A DNA stretch of 64,000 bases from Diplonema papillatum (Eukaryota > Euglenozoa > Diplonemea > Diplonemida > Diplonemidae). A program made the translations under genes and the position numbers. This document shows positions 49,746 to 59,800 of this stretch, in pieces (position 1 is the stretch's first letter; every line of letters starts with the position of its first letter). The stretch lies in assembly GCA_030068145.1 (NCBI GenBank), contig JAPJBO010000547.1, forward strand, positions 62,001 through 126,000, read 5' to 3'. Under the pieces are notes generated by a model. It was not told where the DNA came from. It saw only the letters and a list, made by a program, of their open reading frames with translations, and searched no databases.

Positions 49746-52700
49746 GGTGCCACGGCATGATTCGGCAGCCGCTGCTAAACGAAGTCACGAGTCAGTGAGC
49801 AGTACTTGCAGGATGCCTTCGGAATCCTTGCGGAAGAAAGGGGAAGAAGTACCGGCCGGGGGATAAAGACGTCACCTAAAAGAGTCTGCATCACGGCAAG
49901 CACTGCGTGCGACGGGTCGGGGGCGGCGAACAGCAGACAGCTACGGCTCCGGAAGGCCATCCACAGGATGGAACGCATCTGCAGCTACCTTGCGCAACGG
50001 CGCGGGCCGGAGGCAGTTCCGCATGAGGTATCCCGTTGCTGGCAGAACAGCAGGCGGCTGGCACAGGCGTGCATGAAAGATGGCCAAGGGACAGAAGGAT
50101 TCCCGGATCATGAGGAGGCGAAGCAGCTTCTCACGGCATTGCGGGAAGAGACGAGCAGGCTCGGAAAGGAAGGATCGGCGGCCAGGTTTACGAAATACCG
50201 AGACAAGCTGAACGAGAGGGCCGATGCGAGCAGACGATGTCTGACAACCATCTGCGCCGGACGCGCTGAGCCGTCGGGGGTGTTGCGAAAGGGGGCGGGA
50301 GTGACTGCAAATGTTGACGAGATGGACGAGGTGCTGAACACTGCGTGGGACCCTATCCTGCGTAAGTACAAGGACGGGCCAGAGCCGGAGTACGAGCCGT
50401 TTCGGGATCGGTTCCGGGATCACATCGGCCCACATATGATGGAAGCCGGAACAATCACGGGGGAGGAGCTGCGAATTCTGCTGAGGAAGAAGCCGAAGAA
50501 AAGCGCGTCAGGGGTGGATGGCTGGCGTATGGCTGAACTGCGGGAGTTGCCGCTCCCCCTGCTGAATGCACTTGCAGACGTCATGAACCTGGTCGAAGCA
50601 ACTGGAGACTGGCCGGCAAGCATGACAACTGCGCTGGTGTCGATGGTGCCGAAGGATGAGAGTCAAGACCCGCTGCACACAAGACCGATAACCGTCACAT
50701 CCGCCGTGTACCGCCTATGGGCCTGCCGCAGGCTGGCGGACATAGTACTGTGGCAAGAGGAATGGATCGAAGAAGGACAGAAAGGCTTTCGACCGGGTCA
50801 CCGGATCGAGGACGTCTTGATGGAAATTGGGCTCGAGATGGAGGACGCCTTGTTAGACGGGGAGCCGCTCTACGGTGTGGCGCTGGACTTCCGGAAATGC
50901 TTCGACATGGTCCCGCGAGAGATAGTACTGCGCTTAGCCGAGGACTTAGGATTGCACAATCGGGTTCTCAAGCCGCTGAGGGCTATCTACAGACTGCTCG
51001 CGAGACGCTTCAAGCTACCATTAGGGGTGGGCAGGGAGTTCAGTGTGACCAACGGTATCCTTCAAGGGTGCCCTGTATCCGTCATACTCATCAATGCCCT
51101 GCTGTCGGTAGTGATGAAAGCGGTCAAGAAAGAAGCGGAGGGTGTGAGTCCAAAGTCATACGCGGACGACGCCACACTGCTGTCCAGGCTGTCGGAGGCC
51201 GCCCTGCAAAAGGGAGTGGACGTAGTAGACGAGTTCTGCACACTCACCGGGATGGAGCTAAACCTCCAGAAGACGGTCGCGTTCTCGACGAGACGTAGGC
51301 ATCAGTCGACTCTCAAACTCCGCAGCGTGGATGCGCTGCTGCGGTTTAGCAAATCCGTCAAGTGCCTCGGGGTCCTAGTCTCGACGGCGAAGAATAGGAC
51401 GGAAAGGTCCGACTCGGAGAGGGTGGAGAAGGCGGCTGCCCTGGCGGAAGGCCTCCGCCATGCGCCGTTCCGGTACGAAAAGCGGGTCCGGATTGTGCAG
51501 TCGAATGTGCTACCGGCGGCGCTGTCAGGCTGCTCTTTCGCGCCGGTATCGAAGGTGGCGATGAAACGGCTGACGACGTCGGTGATGGGACTGATCTGGG
51601 GTGGATCCAACCCGAAGCGCGCGAGGGAGATGGTCCTAAACTTTCAGGAGAAGGGCCACCTGACGGATCCCGGTACATGCCTAGCATATAGGGTGACGAC
51701 AGCGTTTTACGCGGCGTGCGAGAGGTTGCCACGACTGCTGCCTCTGATGGAGAGCATCCGGGGAAGATACGCCGAGGGGGACCTACCCCTGGGGCCAGTT
51801 GGACTGGCGATGAGGAGCATGGAGGAGTGTGGACACGTATGGGGACCCGGGCCCCTGTCTCGCACGCTGAGGAATGGTGCAACATATGACCCGTTAGCCT
51901 CGGCACCTTCGAAGAGGGGACATGAAGTTAGGGCGGACTTGAGGGCGAAGACGTGGTCCCGACTGGTGGCGAGGCGGCCGGGATTTGAGGGCATACAGAG
52001 AGCCGACCTGGAGCGGACGAACACCTTCTGGAGGATGCGTGAATGTCCCGCGCACACCGCGAGGCTTATACGTGTAGCGTTGGCGGGGGGGGTGAACACG
52101 GCTGAGTACACGTCGCGGATGAGGCAGGCCGGAGCTGAGCCGCAGGCGCCCAGCTGCAAGCACTGTGGAAGCGGCGACACCGAGGACGAGAAACACGTAT
52201 TCTGGGACTGCGGAGCGTACTCGCACATACGGCGACGAGAGGCACATGCCGAGCTGATGGCAGCCAACCGGGCCGACTGGCCCAGATGCACGCTGGAACA
52301 CGGTGTGGTAGTACCCGAGAATGCCCAATTCTCGAGGCGGCTCCAGGAGATGATGGCTGAAATCCTTGCGGAACGGGCTGGGCTCGAAGCACGTGGCTGG
52401 GTGGCCAGGAACCCCACGACCCCCTGGTCGAGAGCGAATGCGATGCCTGCCGAGAAATTTGACCACCCCTTCGCGCGGATTGCCCCGGCATGGACGTGGG
52501 AGCGGAACAAGACCTGGGGACTACCGACGTTTTATGCGTTGGTAGCGTGGCTGTCGGACATGCAATGGACCGAGAACGGGCAGGCGTCAATGCTGGAGCT
52601 TGCGATCGACTTTGAACTCTTCTCGGGCCTCAGCATGCCGCTGCACGGGAATGCGCCGAAGGGGGTGAGAGAACGGGGAAACGTCCTGCGCTGCATGATG

Positions 52701-53925
52701 AGCGCGTTGGACAAGCTGGCGGCACAGCAAGGGCTGGGAAGCTGCATGAGAGGAGAGAGGGTGTGCCCGACGACGTCGCTGTCGTTCATGGGCATCACGG
52801 GGATATCGGGTATACGGCCCAGGCCACGCTTTCGCGAGGCACACACGGGGACGATACTTGAGGAACAAGTGAAAGGAAGCGATGTAGGGACGCAGTGCCC
52901 GACGTACCCTGACTGGACGATCGGGAGAGCGGCGAGGTGGGCCCTGCCTGCCCCACCACAACTGCACCCAGACCCCGTGCATATGCCGGGTGTCGGTATA
53001 GAGAAGGCACTCGTCACGTGCGCGACCCATCACAAAGGGAAGTGTGAGGCGTGCAGAGCACTCGTCCGAAGGGACGTTCCCACGGTAGAGATGTGCTGCC
53101 GGCACCATCACCACGCGAACGATGGGCAGCCGATCGCGGTGTGCACAGAGCACAGCACGACGAAGTGCGGCGAGTGCAAGACGGCGGCGGCGTGTTGCCG
53201 CAGCGGGCATCATGCCTGCCGCACGCATGGCAGAGGGACCTGCCAAGAGTGCAAAAGGCTCCCTACGCTGACGCAGAGGCGACCGGCGGCATGTTGCAGC
53301 CGCGGCCACCACCAGTCCAACAAGCCGAACGTCCAGTCAACCCCCGGACGCAACAAGAAGAAGAGGCCCTCCTCACCCACCCAGGTGGGTGTACAGCGGG
53401 AAACGCCAGTAGGAAAGCGAGCGGCGCGAGCGGCGCGAGCGCCGCTCGCGGCAACGAAAAAGGAGACGGCGACGACCGGACGGGCGACCAAGAGGCCGCC
53501 ACCAACGCCAGGAACCAGCGAACGACCAGCGCTGAAGAAGAGGGTGCTCGGCACCCCGAAGGAAGGCCTGATCGCCGGCCGCAAGCGGAAGAAGACGAAG
53601 GCGACCACACCCGACTCAGGGGTGCATCGAAGGAAGAAGAAGGTCCGAGGGCAAGCAGCTCTCAGAAACGACCGGGGACCACGGGCACACCAATGCCCTC
53701 GAAAGTGGAAAACGGGCACTCCTGCCTGCCCTCGTACTCGCCGACTCAGTCTTTGGAATCGCAAGAAAGCCAAACCCCGCTAGCTCCACAAATGCTCGAC
53801 CTTGACGACGCAATGGCAGGTGACGACGTCATCCGATAACCTGACTTTCAAGGCAGTGCATGCTAATCCATGTGGTTCATGTACTTAAAAGAACTCAATG
53901 CTAAACGAACATCGACGTGGGCGGC
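49746..53925 (+). mobile_element. LINE copy with nearly complete reverse transcriptase ORF, endonuclease missing
   Basis: The 5' part (49746-49775) carries GGTGCCACGGCATGATTCGG, similar to the start of the short elements at 42103 and 45984. The ORF joins it directly after the endonuclease region, so the endonuclease domain is deleted. The 3' end has the tail GTGCATGCTAATCCATGTGG (53856), then ACTTAAAAGAACTCAATGCT and ACGTGGGCGGC, without a poly(A). Target-site duplications are not obvious. The element lies about 155 bp past the presumed 5' splice site of the SNase gene, in the same orientation. Confidence 0.85.
49779..53783 (+). CDS. LINE reverse transcriptase with CCHC knuckle and Cys/His-rich triple-repeat C-terminus (frameshifted near its end)
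   Basis: The open frame starts after a TAA at 49776-49778 and has no credible ATG at its start, because the N-terminal endonuclease part is missing. RT blocks in order: GVDGWRMAEL near 50515, ITVTSAVYRLWACRRL near 50690, VALDFRKCFDMVP near 50880, TNGILQGCPVSVILINAL near 51050, SYADDATLL near 51156. The thumb is followed by a CCHC knuckle (CKHCGSG..HVFWDC, about 52157-52213). A long linker leads to a Cys/His-rich region (about 53010-53310) with three units of the pattern C..H...KC..C, CC..H(H). A Lys/Arg-rich tail follows. Against the copy at 46083-47290 a single T is missing (GAAGGTCCG against GAAGGTTCCG, at about 53644). This shifts the last 45 codons, so the protein ends in an unrelated stretch at 53783. 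Confidence 0.88.
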   Translation, partial: TKSRVSEQYLQDAFGILAEERGRSTGRGIKTSPKRVCITASTACDGSGAANSRQLRLRKAIHRMERICSYLAQRRGPEAVPHEVSRCWQNSRRLAQACMKDGQGTEGFPDHEEAKQLLTALREETSRLGKEGSAARFTKYRDKLNERADASRRCLTTICAGRAEPSGVLRKGAGVTANVDEMDEVLNTAWDPILRKYKDGPEPEYEPFRDRFRDHIGPHMMEAGTITGEELRILLRKKPKKSASGVDGWRMAELRELPLPLLNALADVMNLVEATGDWPASMTTALVSMVPKDESQDPLHTRPITVTSAVYRLWACRRLADIVLWQEEWIEEGQKGFRPGHRIEDVLMEIGLEMEDALLDGEPLYGVALDFRKCFDMVPREIVLRLAEDLGLHNRVLKPLRAIYRLLARRFKLPLGVGREFSVTNGILQGCPVSVILINALLSVVMKAVKKEAEGVSPKSYADDATLLSRLSEAALQKGVDVVDEFCTLTGMELNLQKTVAFSTRRRHQSTLKLRSVDALLRFSKSVKCLGVLVSTAKNRTERSDSERVEKAAALAEGLRHAPFRYEKRVRIVQSNVLPAALSGCSFAPVSKVAMKRLTTSVMGLIWGGSNPKRAREMVLNFQEKGHLTDPGTCLAYRVTTAFYAACERLPRLLPLMESIRGRYAEGDLPLGPVGLAMRSMEECGHVWGPGPLSRTLRNGATYDPLASAPSKRGHEVRADLRAKTWSRLVARRPGFEGIQRADLERTNTFWRMRECPAHTARLIRVALAGGVNTAEYTSRMRQAGAEPQAPSCKHCGSGDTEDEKHVFWDCGAYSHIRRREAHAELMAANRADWPRCTLEHGVVVPENAQFSRRLQEMMAEILAERAGLEARGWVARNPTTPWSRANAMPAEKFDHPFARIAPAWTWERNKTWGLPTFYALVAWLSDMQWTENGQASMLELAIDFELFSGLSMPLHGNAPKGVRERGNVLRCMMSALDKLAAQQGLGSCMRGERVCPTTSLSFMGITGISGIRPRPRFREAHTGTILEEQVKGSDVGTQCPTYPDWTIGRAARWALPAPPQLHPDPVHMPGVGIEKALVTCATHHKGKCEACRALVRRDVPTVEMCCRHHHHANDGQPIAVCTEHSTTKCGECKTAAACCRSGHHACRTHGRGTCQECKRLPTLTQRRPAACCSRGHHQSNKPNVQSTPGRNKKKRPSSPTQVGVQRETPVGKRAARAARAPLAATKKETATTGRATKRPPPTPGTSERPALKKRVLGTPKEGLIAGRKRKKTKATTPDSGVHRRKKKVRGQAALRNDRGPRAHQCPRKWKTGTPACPRTRRLSLWNRKKAKPR

Positions 53926-54054
53926 ATAGAGAAAGAAGAACTACTCTACGGCACCAGAAAGTCCAAAAAACCATGGTAAAGAAAGTAGAAGGAGAAAAAA
54001 GAAGTTGTCGACAACGAAAGAAAGAAAAGAACAGAAAATAAGACTCTGCATTCC
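53926..54054. other. Spacer between LINE tail and palindrome repeat family D
   Basis: A-rich sequence with AGAAAG repeats and no coding signal. Confidence 0.4.
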
Positions 54055-54131
54055 GCGAAGAAGACTTGATGCTAGCATCAAACACATGAGAGGCAAGTAG
54101 CGCCTGAACACGAAACTAAGATTTTCCCCGC
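54055..54131 (+). repeat. Repeat family D copy 1 (TTGATGCTAGCATCAA palindrome)
   Basis: It contains GAAGAAGACTTGATGCTAGCATCAA, a CATGAGAGGCAA stretch and GAAACTAAGATTTTCCCCGC. The 16-bp palindrome TTGATGCTAGCATCAA is perfect. Other copies lie at 54350-54423, 54599-54662 and 58163-58240. Confidence 0.8.
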
Positions 54132-54349
54132 GGACTGTAAATCCCCATCCAAAGGACCCACTGATGAGCTCTGACTTTGGTTTTGTCTGCGTTCAAGAGC
54201 GAAACGTGAGACGAAGAACGAGGTGCACACCACACCGCGGTGAAAAAAAAACACAGGGGGCTAGTCCCTCAAGGGTTCATACCCCACTTTGGGAGCCGTA
54301 CACTCCTTTTTACCTCTTTCTATTTTGCATCCCTTTCCTAAACAACATC

Positions 54350-54423
54350 TTCCTCGAAGAAGACTTGATGCTAGCATCAACCAGGCAGTGCTCTGCCTAA
54401 ACATTAAACTAAGATTTTCCCCG
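54350..54423 (+). repeat. Repeat family D copy 2
   Basis: Same blocks: CTTCCTCGAAGAAGACTTG, the palindrome, and TTAAACTAAGATTTTCCCCGC. Upstream similarity (CTTTCC, AAACAACATCTTCCTCGAAG) extends the match to the copy at 58163 (TTTAACACTTTCTTCGAAG), so the repeat unit is probably about 110 bp. Confidence 0.8.
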
Positions 54424-54598
54424 CCTTGTTGGCCCCGTTCTATTCGTGTTTCGGCGAGCACGCGCGTGTCCAGGGGGGCCCTGGGGGTGGGGAAGCCCCC
54501 AATTGGAGTTGAGACGGAAAAAGACGAGGAAGGACGAAAAAAGATGAGGGACATCCCTGGCGAGTACAAAATGGACGGCGGACACCGAAGCAAACAAA

Positions 54599-54662
54599 AG
54601 AAGAAGACTTGATGCTATATGCATCGAACATAATCGCATGAGAGGCAGAACTAAGATTCCTC
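54599..54662 (+). repeat. Repeat family D copy 3, shorter
   Basis: GAAGAAGACTTGATGCTATA, a modified palindrome (GATGCTATATGCATC), CGCATGAGAGGCAGAACTAAG and ATTCCTCCC. The palindrome is altered in sequence but still self-complementary, which hints that the hairpin rather than the sequence is maintained. Confidence 0.75.
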
Positions 54663-56894
54663 CCACGCACGTTTCTTGCAATTACCCACCGCCACCACCA
54701 TGCTCACCAACACACAGGCGCGCGTGCGAGCCGATTCATCTCGAAAGAAGAAGGATGCCGACCCTCGAAAGCGGGGCCATCACAACAGCAAATCACGTAG
54801 GGGCTGAATGATGCCGGGCTGCGCTGAACCGCCCGGACTGAGCTATCCGTTGTTGCTTACACGATGCATCTCGAGCCCGCGAGAACTTAGGAACAGAGTG
54901 CAAAGTCCCCATCAATCAGCATGGGCGCCCTCAGCCTTGTTTGACTCCTTGTTCCGTGTGAACGACACTGCGCGTTAGACGTCCAGCGTAAAAAGTGCGC
55001 CCCTACTTGGCGAGGTTGCTTCCTGCACGCGAGCTTGCGTGTTCCCTCCGTCGTGTACCAGTCAAGAACCTTTGGGCTGATACCACCTCGCCTGCCATCG
55101 GTGGGCGGTTGACTGAAGGCTCCGACGTGTTGACACCGGCATATCAACCCGCACGAAGACTGCCTGCCTACGCGCCGATCCTGTCGGTCCACTGAGTACC
55201 TCTGCCACTGGGGCAGGCGAAGGAACCCAGCCTTGGCGCTATCCGTACACTCCTGCTTGCCGTGTCTGTCCAAAAGCAACAAGCAGGTGCGACTGCGAAG
55301 GAAAGTCTTGCGGCGACTTTGAAGCTCCTCCAGCCGAATGCATCCAGGCACGGCCGACCACCAACCACACCCCTAGCATCCCGGGTTTGGAAACTGCCCA
55401 AACTCTGTGCACACCTGTACAGATGCATGGAGAAGTTCCCGGGCGTGCAGAACAGGAGCACGCGGGGGGGCGCCGATGGCCAGGGTTGGAACTGCCCGTG
55501 ATGCCATCGATCTTGTCGAGTATGGCGTCCATGACCGGAAGTCCCCCGGACTCCTCGTCATACCGAGCCAGTTCCATACCTATACCGATACCGAGCCAGT
55601 CCTCTCGTACCGAGAACCTTCCACAGTGACGTTACTTGCTTGATGGGTAGTCCCTGAGGATGCAGGGGCTCCTTGTCGCCGGGACTGGAGTTGCCTACTT
55701 GATGGGTAGTCTTCGAGGATGCAGCAGGAGGCTCGTTGTTGTCGAGGCTCGAGTTGCATGCCTGATGATGGGTAGTCTGTGAGGATGCAACAGCAGCAGG
55801 GTACAGCGAGGAGGGGGAAATCCGGTCAACCCGGCACGCACGAACAAGGAAGGTCTTTTTAGTACTAACAATCGTGCGGGTTGCCCTTCAATGTATTGTG
55901 CAGGCTAAAAAGACGTAGCCAGCGTGTTTTGGTACCCGGTACAAACAAACCGAAGCGCCTGTCTTTTTTTGTAGTAGAGTCGGCTAGCCCTGAGAAATGT
56001 ACACCATTTCGCTTTTACGCTGCCTTCGTCGCCACGGCGATTTGTTGTGCGCAGTGCGATGTGTTCTCCGCATTGGAAGCGATGACCTGACACAGTAACA
56101 TTCGCCGAGCAGCTCTTCCTCGTTTGTTTCTTGCAGCTTGCCCATGGAATAACATTTAGGGTTATTGTGTCTGCAGCGCACTTAGCGCACTGCGGTAGTT
56201 ACGGCTGTAGAGGAAGACTGTTGTTGTGCATGCGTGGTAGGATTCCGGAATGAAGCCTGGCTGCATTTGTGTGCACTCGCCGATGTTGAAAGTGGTGATG
56301 GAGTCGGTAGCTTCTTGGGAACCGTCAGCGTCGCCCGACGCTTTGTCGGAGCGCATCGGCGGGCCAAATGAGCACAGCGCTGCTCCGTGAAAACATTTGG
56401 TAGTTCCTTTTTGCAATTTTTTATCGCCGGTTCGTCTTCGTGAGGGCACCGGCAGCGAGTGTCCAGACTAGCTGGAAAGCAGTCAAAGTATTTCTTCTGG
56501 GAGCGAAATCACCCTCGACCCCGCAACTGCTCGCTCGACAGCAACACAGTGCAAGCTGATCCACTCACGACACAGTCTCTACACGCAACTTGTCAGAGCC
56601 TTCTGAAATGTCATCGAATCCGGACTATGCTGTCGCCTTGAAGCAACTGCCGCCTGCTTCATGCCAAACCAGTGTGGGAGAAGTTCCCGATACTCGGCCC
56701 TTGTTGCGTGCAGCCACGATCGTGTACGATCGTCAATTGGGTGACTTGAGTCCACCTGTTGTTGTTTCATCACCGGTAAACAGGCAGGGTGAACGAAGGG
56801 CTGGGAGCAGAGGCAGGGAAAAGGAGGGGCGGGGGGTATACTGCACGTCGCACACCGGGCACAAAAAAAAAAAAAAAAACCCCGAGACACGACA
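54663..56894. other. Intergenic region upstream of nicastrin
   Basis: No gene is supported. It contains a duplicated CCGATACCGAGCCAGT phrase (about 55560-55610), the minisatellite at 55636-55800 and a copy of the dispersed repeat also seen at 5305-5450 (55860-55970). Just before the nicastrin start there is an A run and CCCCGAGACACGACA. Confidence 0.45.
55636..55800. repeat. About 60-bp degenerate minisatellite, three copies
   Basis: Each unit has TTGATGGGTAGTC (or TGATGATGGGTAGTC), GAGGATGCAG and a variable GC-rich part ending in GAGTTGC. The units start at about 55638, 55695 and 55761. Confidence 0.8.
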
Positions 56895-59800
56895 ATGCAC
56901 GGGGCTCCATGGCTGGTACTGCTGCTGGCTGCGGCGGGGGCCCTCGCGATCGGGCCGCAGACGGGGTGGGAGCGGCCGGGCGCGCCGATGGATAAGCTGT
57001 ACGACAAGTTCTTCACGGAGCTGCCGAGCAGCTCGCGCTGCTGCGTCGGCACCGCGACCGAGACCGGGATGGCCCAGTGCTACGCGCTGAAGGACACCGC
57101 TCCGCTCTATCTGATAGACACTGTCGGCAGCTGGGCGGAGCTGGAGGGCACGGGCGGCGCGTGGACCGTCGTGTACGACGGCGCGCCCGATCTGCTGCTG
57201 AACTTCATCGCGCACGCCACGTCCTGGACCGCCGACACGACGGTGGCCGGCGTGCTGGTGAAACCGCTGCTGACCTCCCAGCTTGACCTCATCGTCACAT
57301 CGGGGTACTCGCCCCTCCCTCAAAACCCGAACGCATTCCTCAACCTGTACAATGGAACTGACCCTGTGTGGAATCCCGCCGGCCGCGGCCTTTGGAAGAA
57401 GGCGCTTCCGTTGATTGTCCTCCTTTCCGGCGACTCGCAGGGTTCGGACGACTACGGGAAGGCGGTGAGGGAGGCTGGGTACAACCGCGAAAAACGCCCG
57501 GGCCGGTACGAGAAGCCGATGCGCTCCGCGCAGTACAACTACGCGATGAAAGCCGAAGGCACCACCATCACCGAGTGCCTCAACTCCAGGGACTGCGACC
57601 TCATGGGCCGCAGCAGCTACTGGGCAAGCACGGCGCTGCCGGCTGCGATGGCCGCGGACCAGAGCAAGGTGGTGGCCGTGATGCTGCCCATCAGCGGAAC
57701 GTCGCTCTTCACGTCCCTGTCGGCTCCGGCGCAGGGCGCCGTCGTCGGCACCCTCGTCGCTGCGCTCGCCGTCGCAGACGCGATCGCCGCCCGCCGGGCT
57801 GACTTGACCAGCAAGCAGATCATGTTCTTCTTCTTCGACGCCGAGGACTACGGTATTCTTTTGTTGTCTGGACTGTTTCGAGTTTTCAAGGATCCGTGTT
57901 TTGTGTCTACAGTCGACAGGCAAGGCAGTGGACTGTTTCGAGTTTTCAAGGATCCGTGTTTTGTGTCTACAGTCGACAGGCAAGGCAGGTTGGGGAATGC
58001 GCTGTAGCCCGTACGAAACTCAGGTACATCTGGGTTCTTCTTTGTTGAACGTAAACGTTCAACAGAAGAAGACCATTCGTAGTTGTATTGTTCCCCCCCC
58101 CCCCCCCCCCCCCACGAGATCCGTCTTACACTGCCTTTCCCACTTTTGCAATTATTCTCTGTTTAACACTTTCTTCGAAGGAGACTTGATGCTAACAACG
58201 AACGTGCACGAGAGGCAACATTAAACTAAGACTTTCCCTCCACCTGCAGGCATGGCAGGCTCGCTGCGTATGCTGCACGATATGCAGCACTTGGACTGCT
58301 TTTGGGAACCGACAGACGAGCAGCGCGCCCGAGGGTACCTGTGCCTGAACCCTGTGACCTCAGAGACATCGGGAAATTTTACGCATATCGATCCCAGCAA
58401 CATCGAATACATCGTGTCGCTGGATCAGCTAGGCGTCGTGGAGATTGACGAGGCGTACGATCCGGCTAACCCGCCGCTGTTTGTGAAGCACGATGGGAAG
58501 CTTGCCGAGTCGGCGCCCGCGTACAACAGCTTGCTGGTCGATGCTTTCGTCAACAACGGGGCCAAGCGGTCCGACCCGTCGGTGGAGGCGTTTCTCCCGC
58601 CGTCCGGCAGTCAAAGCTTCCTCAGAATTGTCAACGATTCGCGTTCGCGGACCGACTTAGCCGCGATCACCCTCACGGGGTATGACAAGTCGTACAACAA
58701 CAAGTTCTACGGGTCCATCTACGACATTGCAAACGTGCAGACCAAGGCACGGGTCAACGCAACCCTGCTCCTGCAATCTGCCGAGACGATCACCAAGGCG
58801 CTGTGGGAAGTCGCTGGGGGGCAAGGCGCGGCGCCGGTCGTCAACGCGACGCTGTTGGACACGCTGTTTACGTGCTTGACGCGAGACATCAACTGCGCGT
58901 TGGTCCACTCCTTCTTGCCGTCGTGTCTCCAAAAGCACCAACAAGCGTTGTACCAACATACAGTGAACATGTACACGGGCATCGCCGGAACGCAGTCTCC
59001 AGTTTCCGACTTCATCTACCGATTCCTCGCGCAGCGATTCGCCGTCGAAGCCGGCTCGACGTTGGAACAGTGCGACCTTGAATCTAGCTGCAAACAGGGT
59101 GAAGTAGTTTGCCACAGCCCCCTCGAGGTATGGCGACCGTTGCCTCAGCATGATTTTCAAAGCACTCGTGGTTCTTGTCTTGCTGTCAGGAGTAGAGACT
59201 TGCATTATTGGCGCCCCCCTGTTTCCCGAGATCACGGGTACCTAGTTCGATTGGTATGAGGCATCAAGGTCCATGAATTTGTTTGCCGATTAGGTCCCAC
59301 GGGTCGAAGTGGAATTGCAGAGTAAACACTCCCCGCTTCACTGGACACTGCCTAAGGGCAGCAGCTCGCGTCTTGCGTGTTTGCTGCGTCGACGCTACGA
59401 AAGAAGAAGCGCGGGACTCCTGCTGTGCCTCGACGTGCTGAAGCGCGATCTCGGCATTCACGATTACGGAGTTTTATTAGTCGTATAAGACGGCAGGTCT
59501 TAGAAGATTGATATTACCGGCTAATGATATACTGTGCTATATCTGGGCCTCTCGCTCCCTCACACAACCGCTCACGCACTAGCAAGTGCGTCGGGGGGAC
59601 AAGGTGTGCATCTGCTGCGCGTAGCAATCCTTTCAAACATGTCACGCATACTGCGCCCTAAGAAGAGCAGTTATTGATCCCCTCTGACCACTCGACAGGA
59701 TTGCGTGCCGAACCTTGACAACACGACGAAGGGGATCTGCATGCTGTCGCCAGTGTTTCCGCACCGCGTTGTACCGTTAGGCATCCGACAGCTCAACACG

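Noticed and set aside
51302-52590. Minus-strand open frames opposite the LINE reverse transcriptase
   Set aside because: Antisense of a GC-rich ORF; the sense strand carries the RT motifs.
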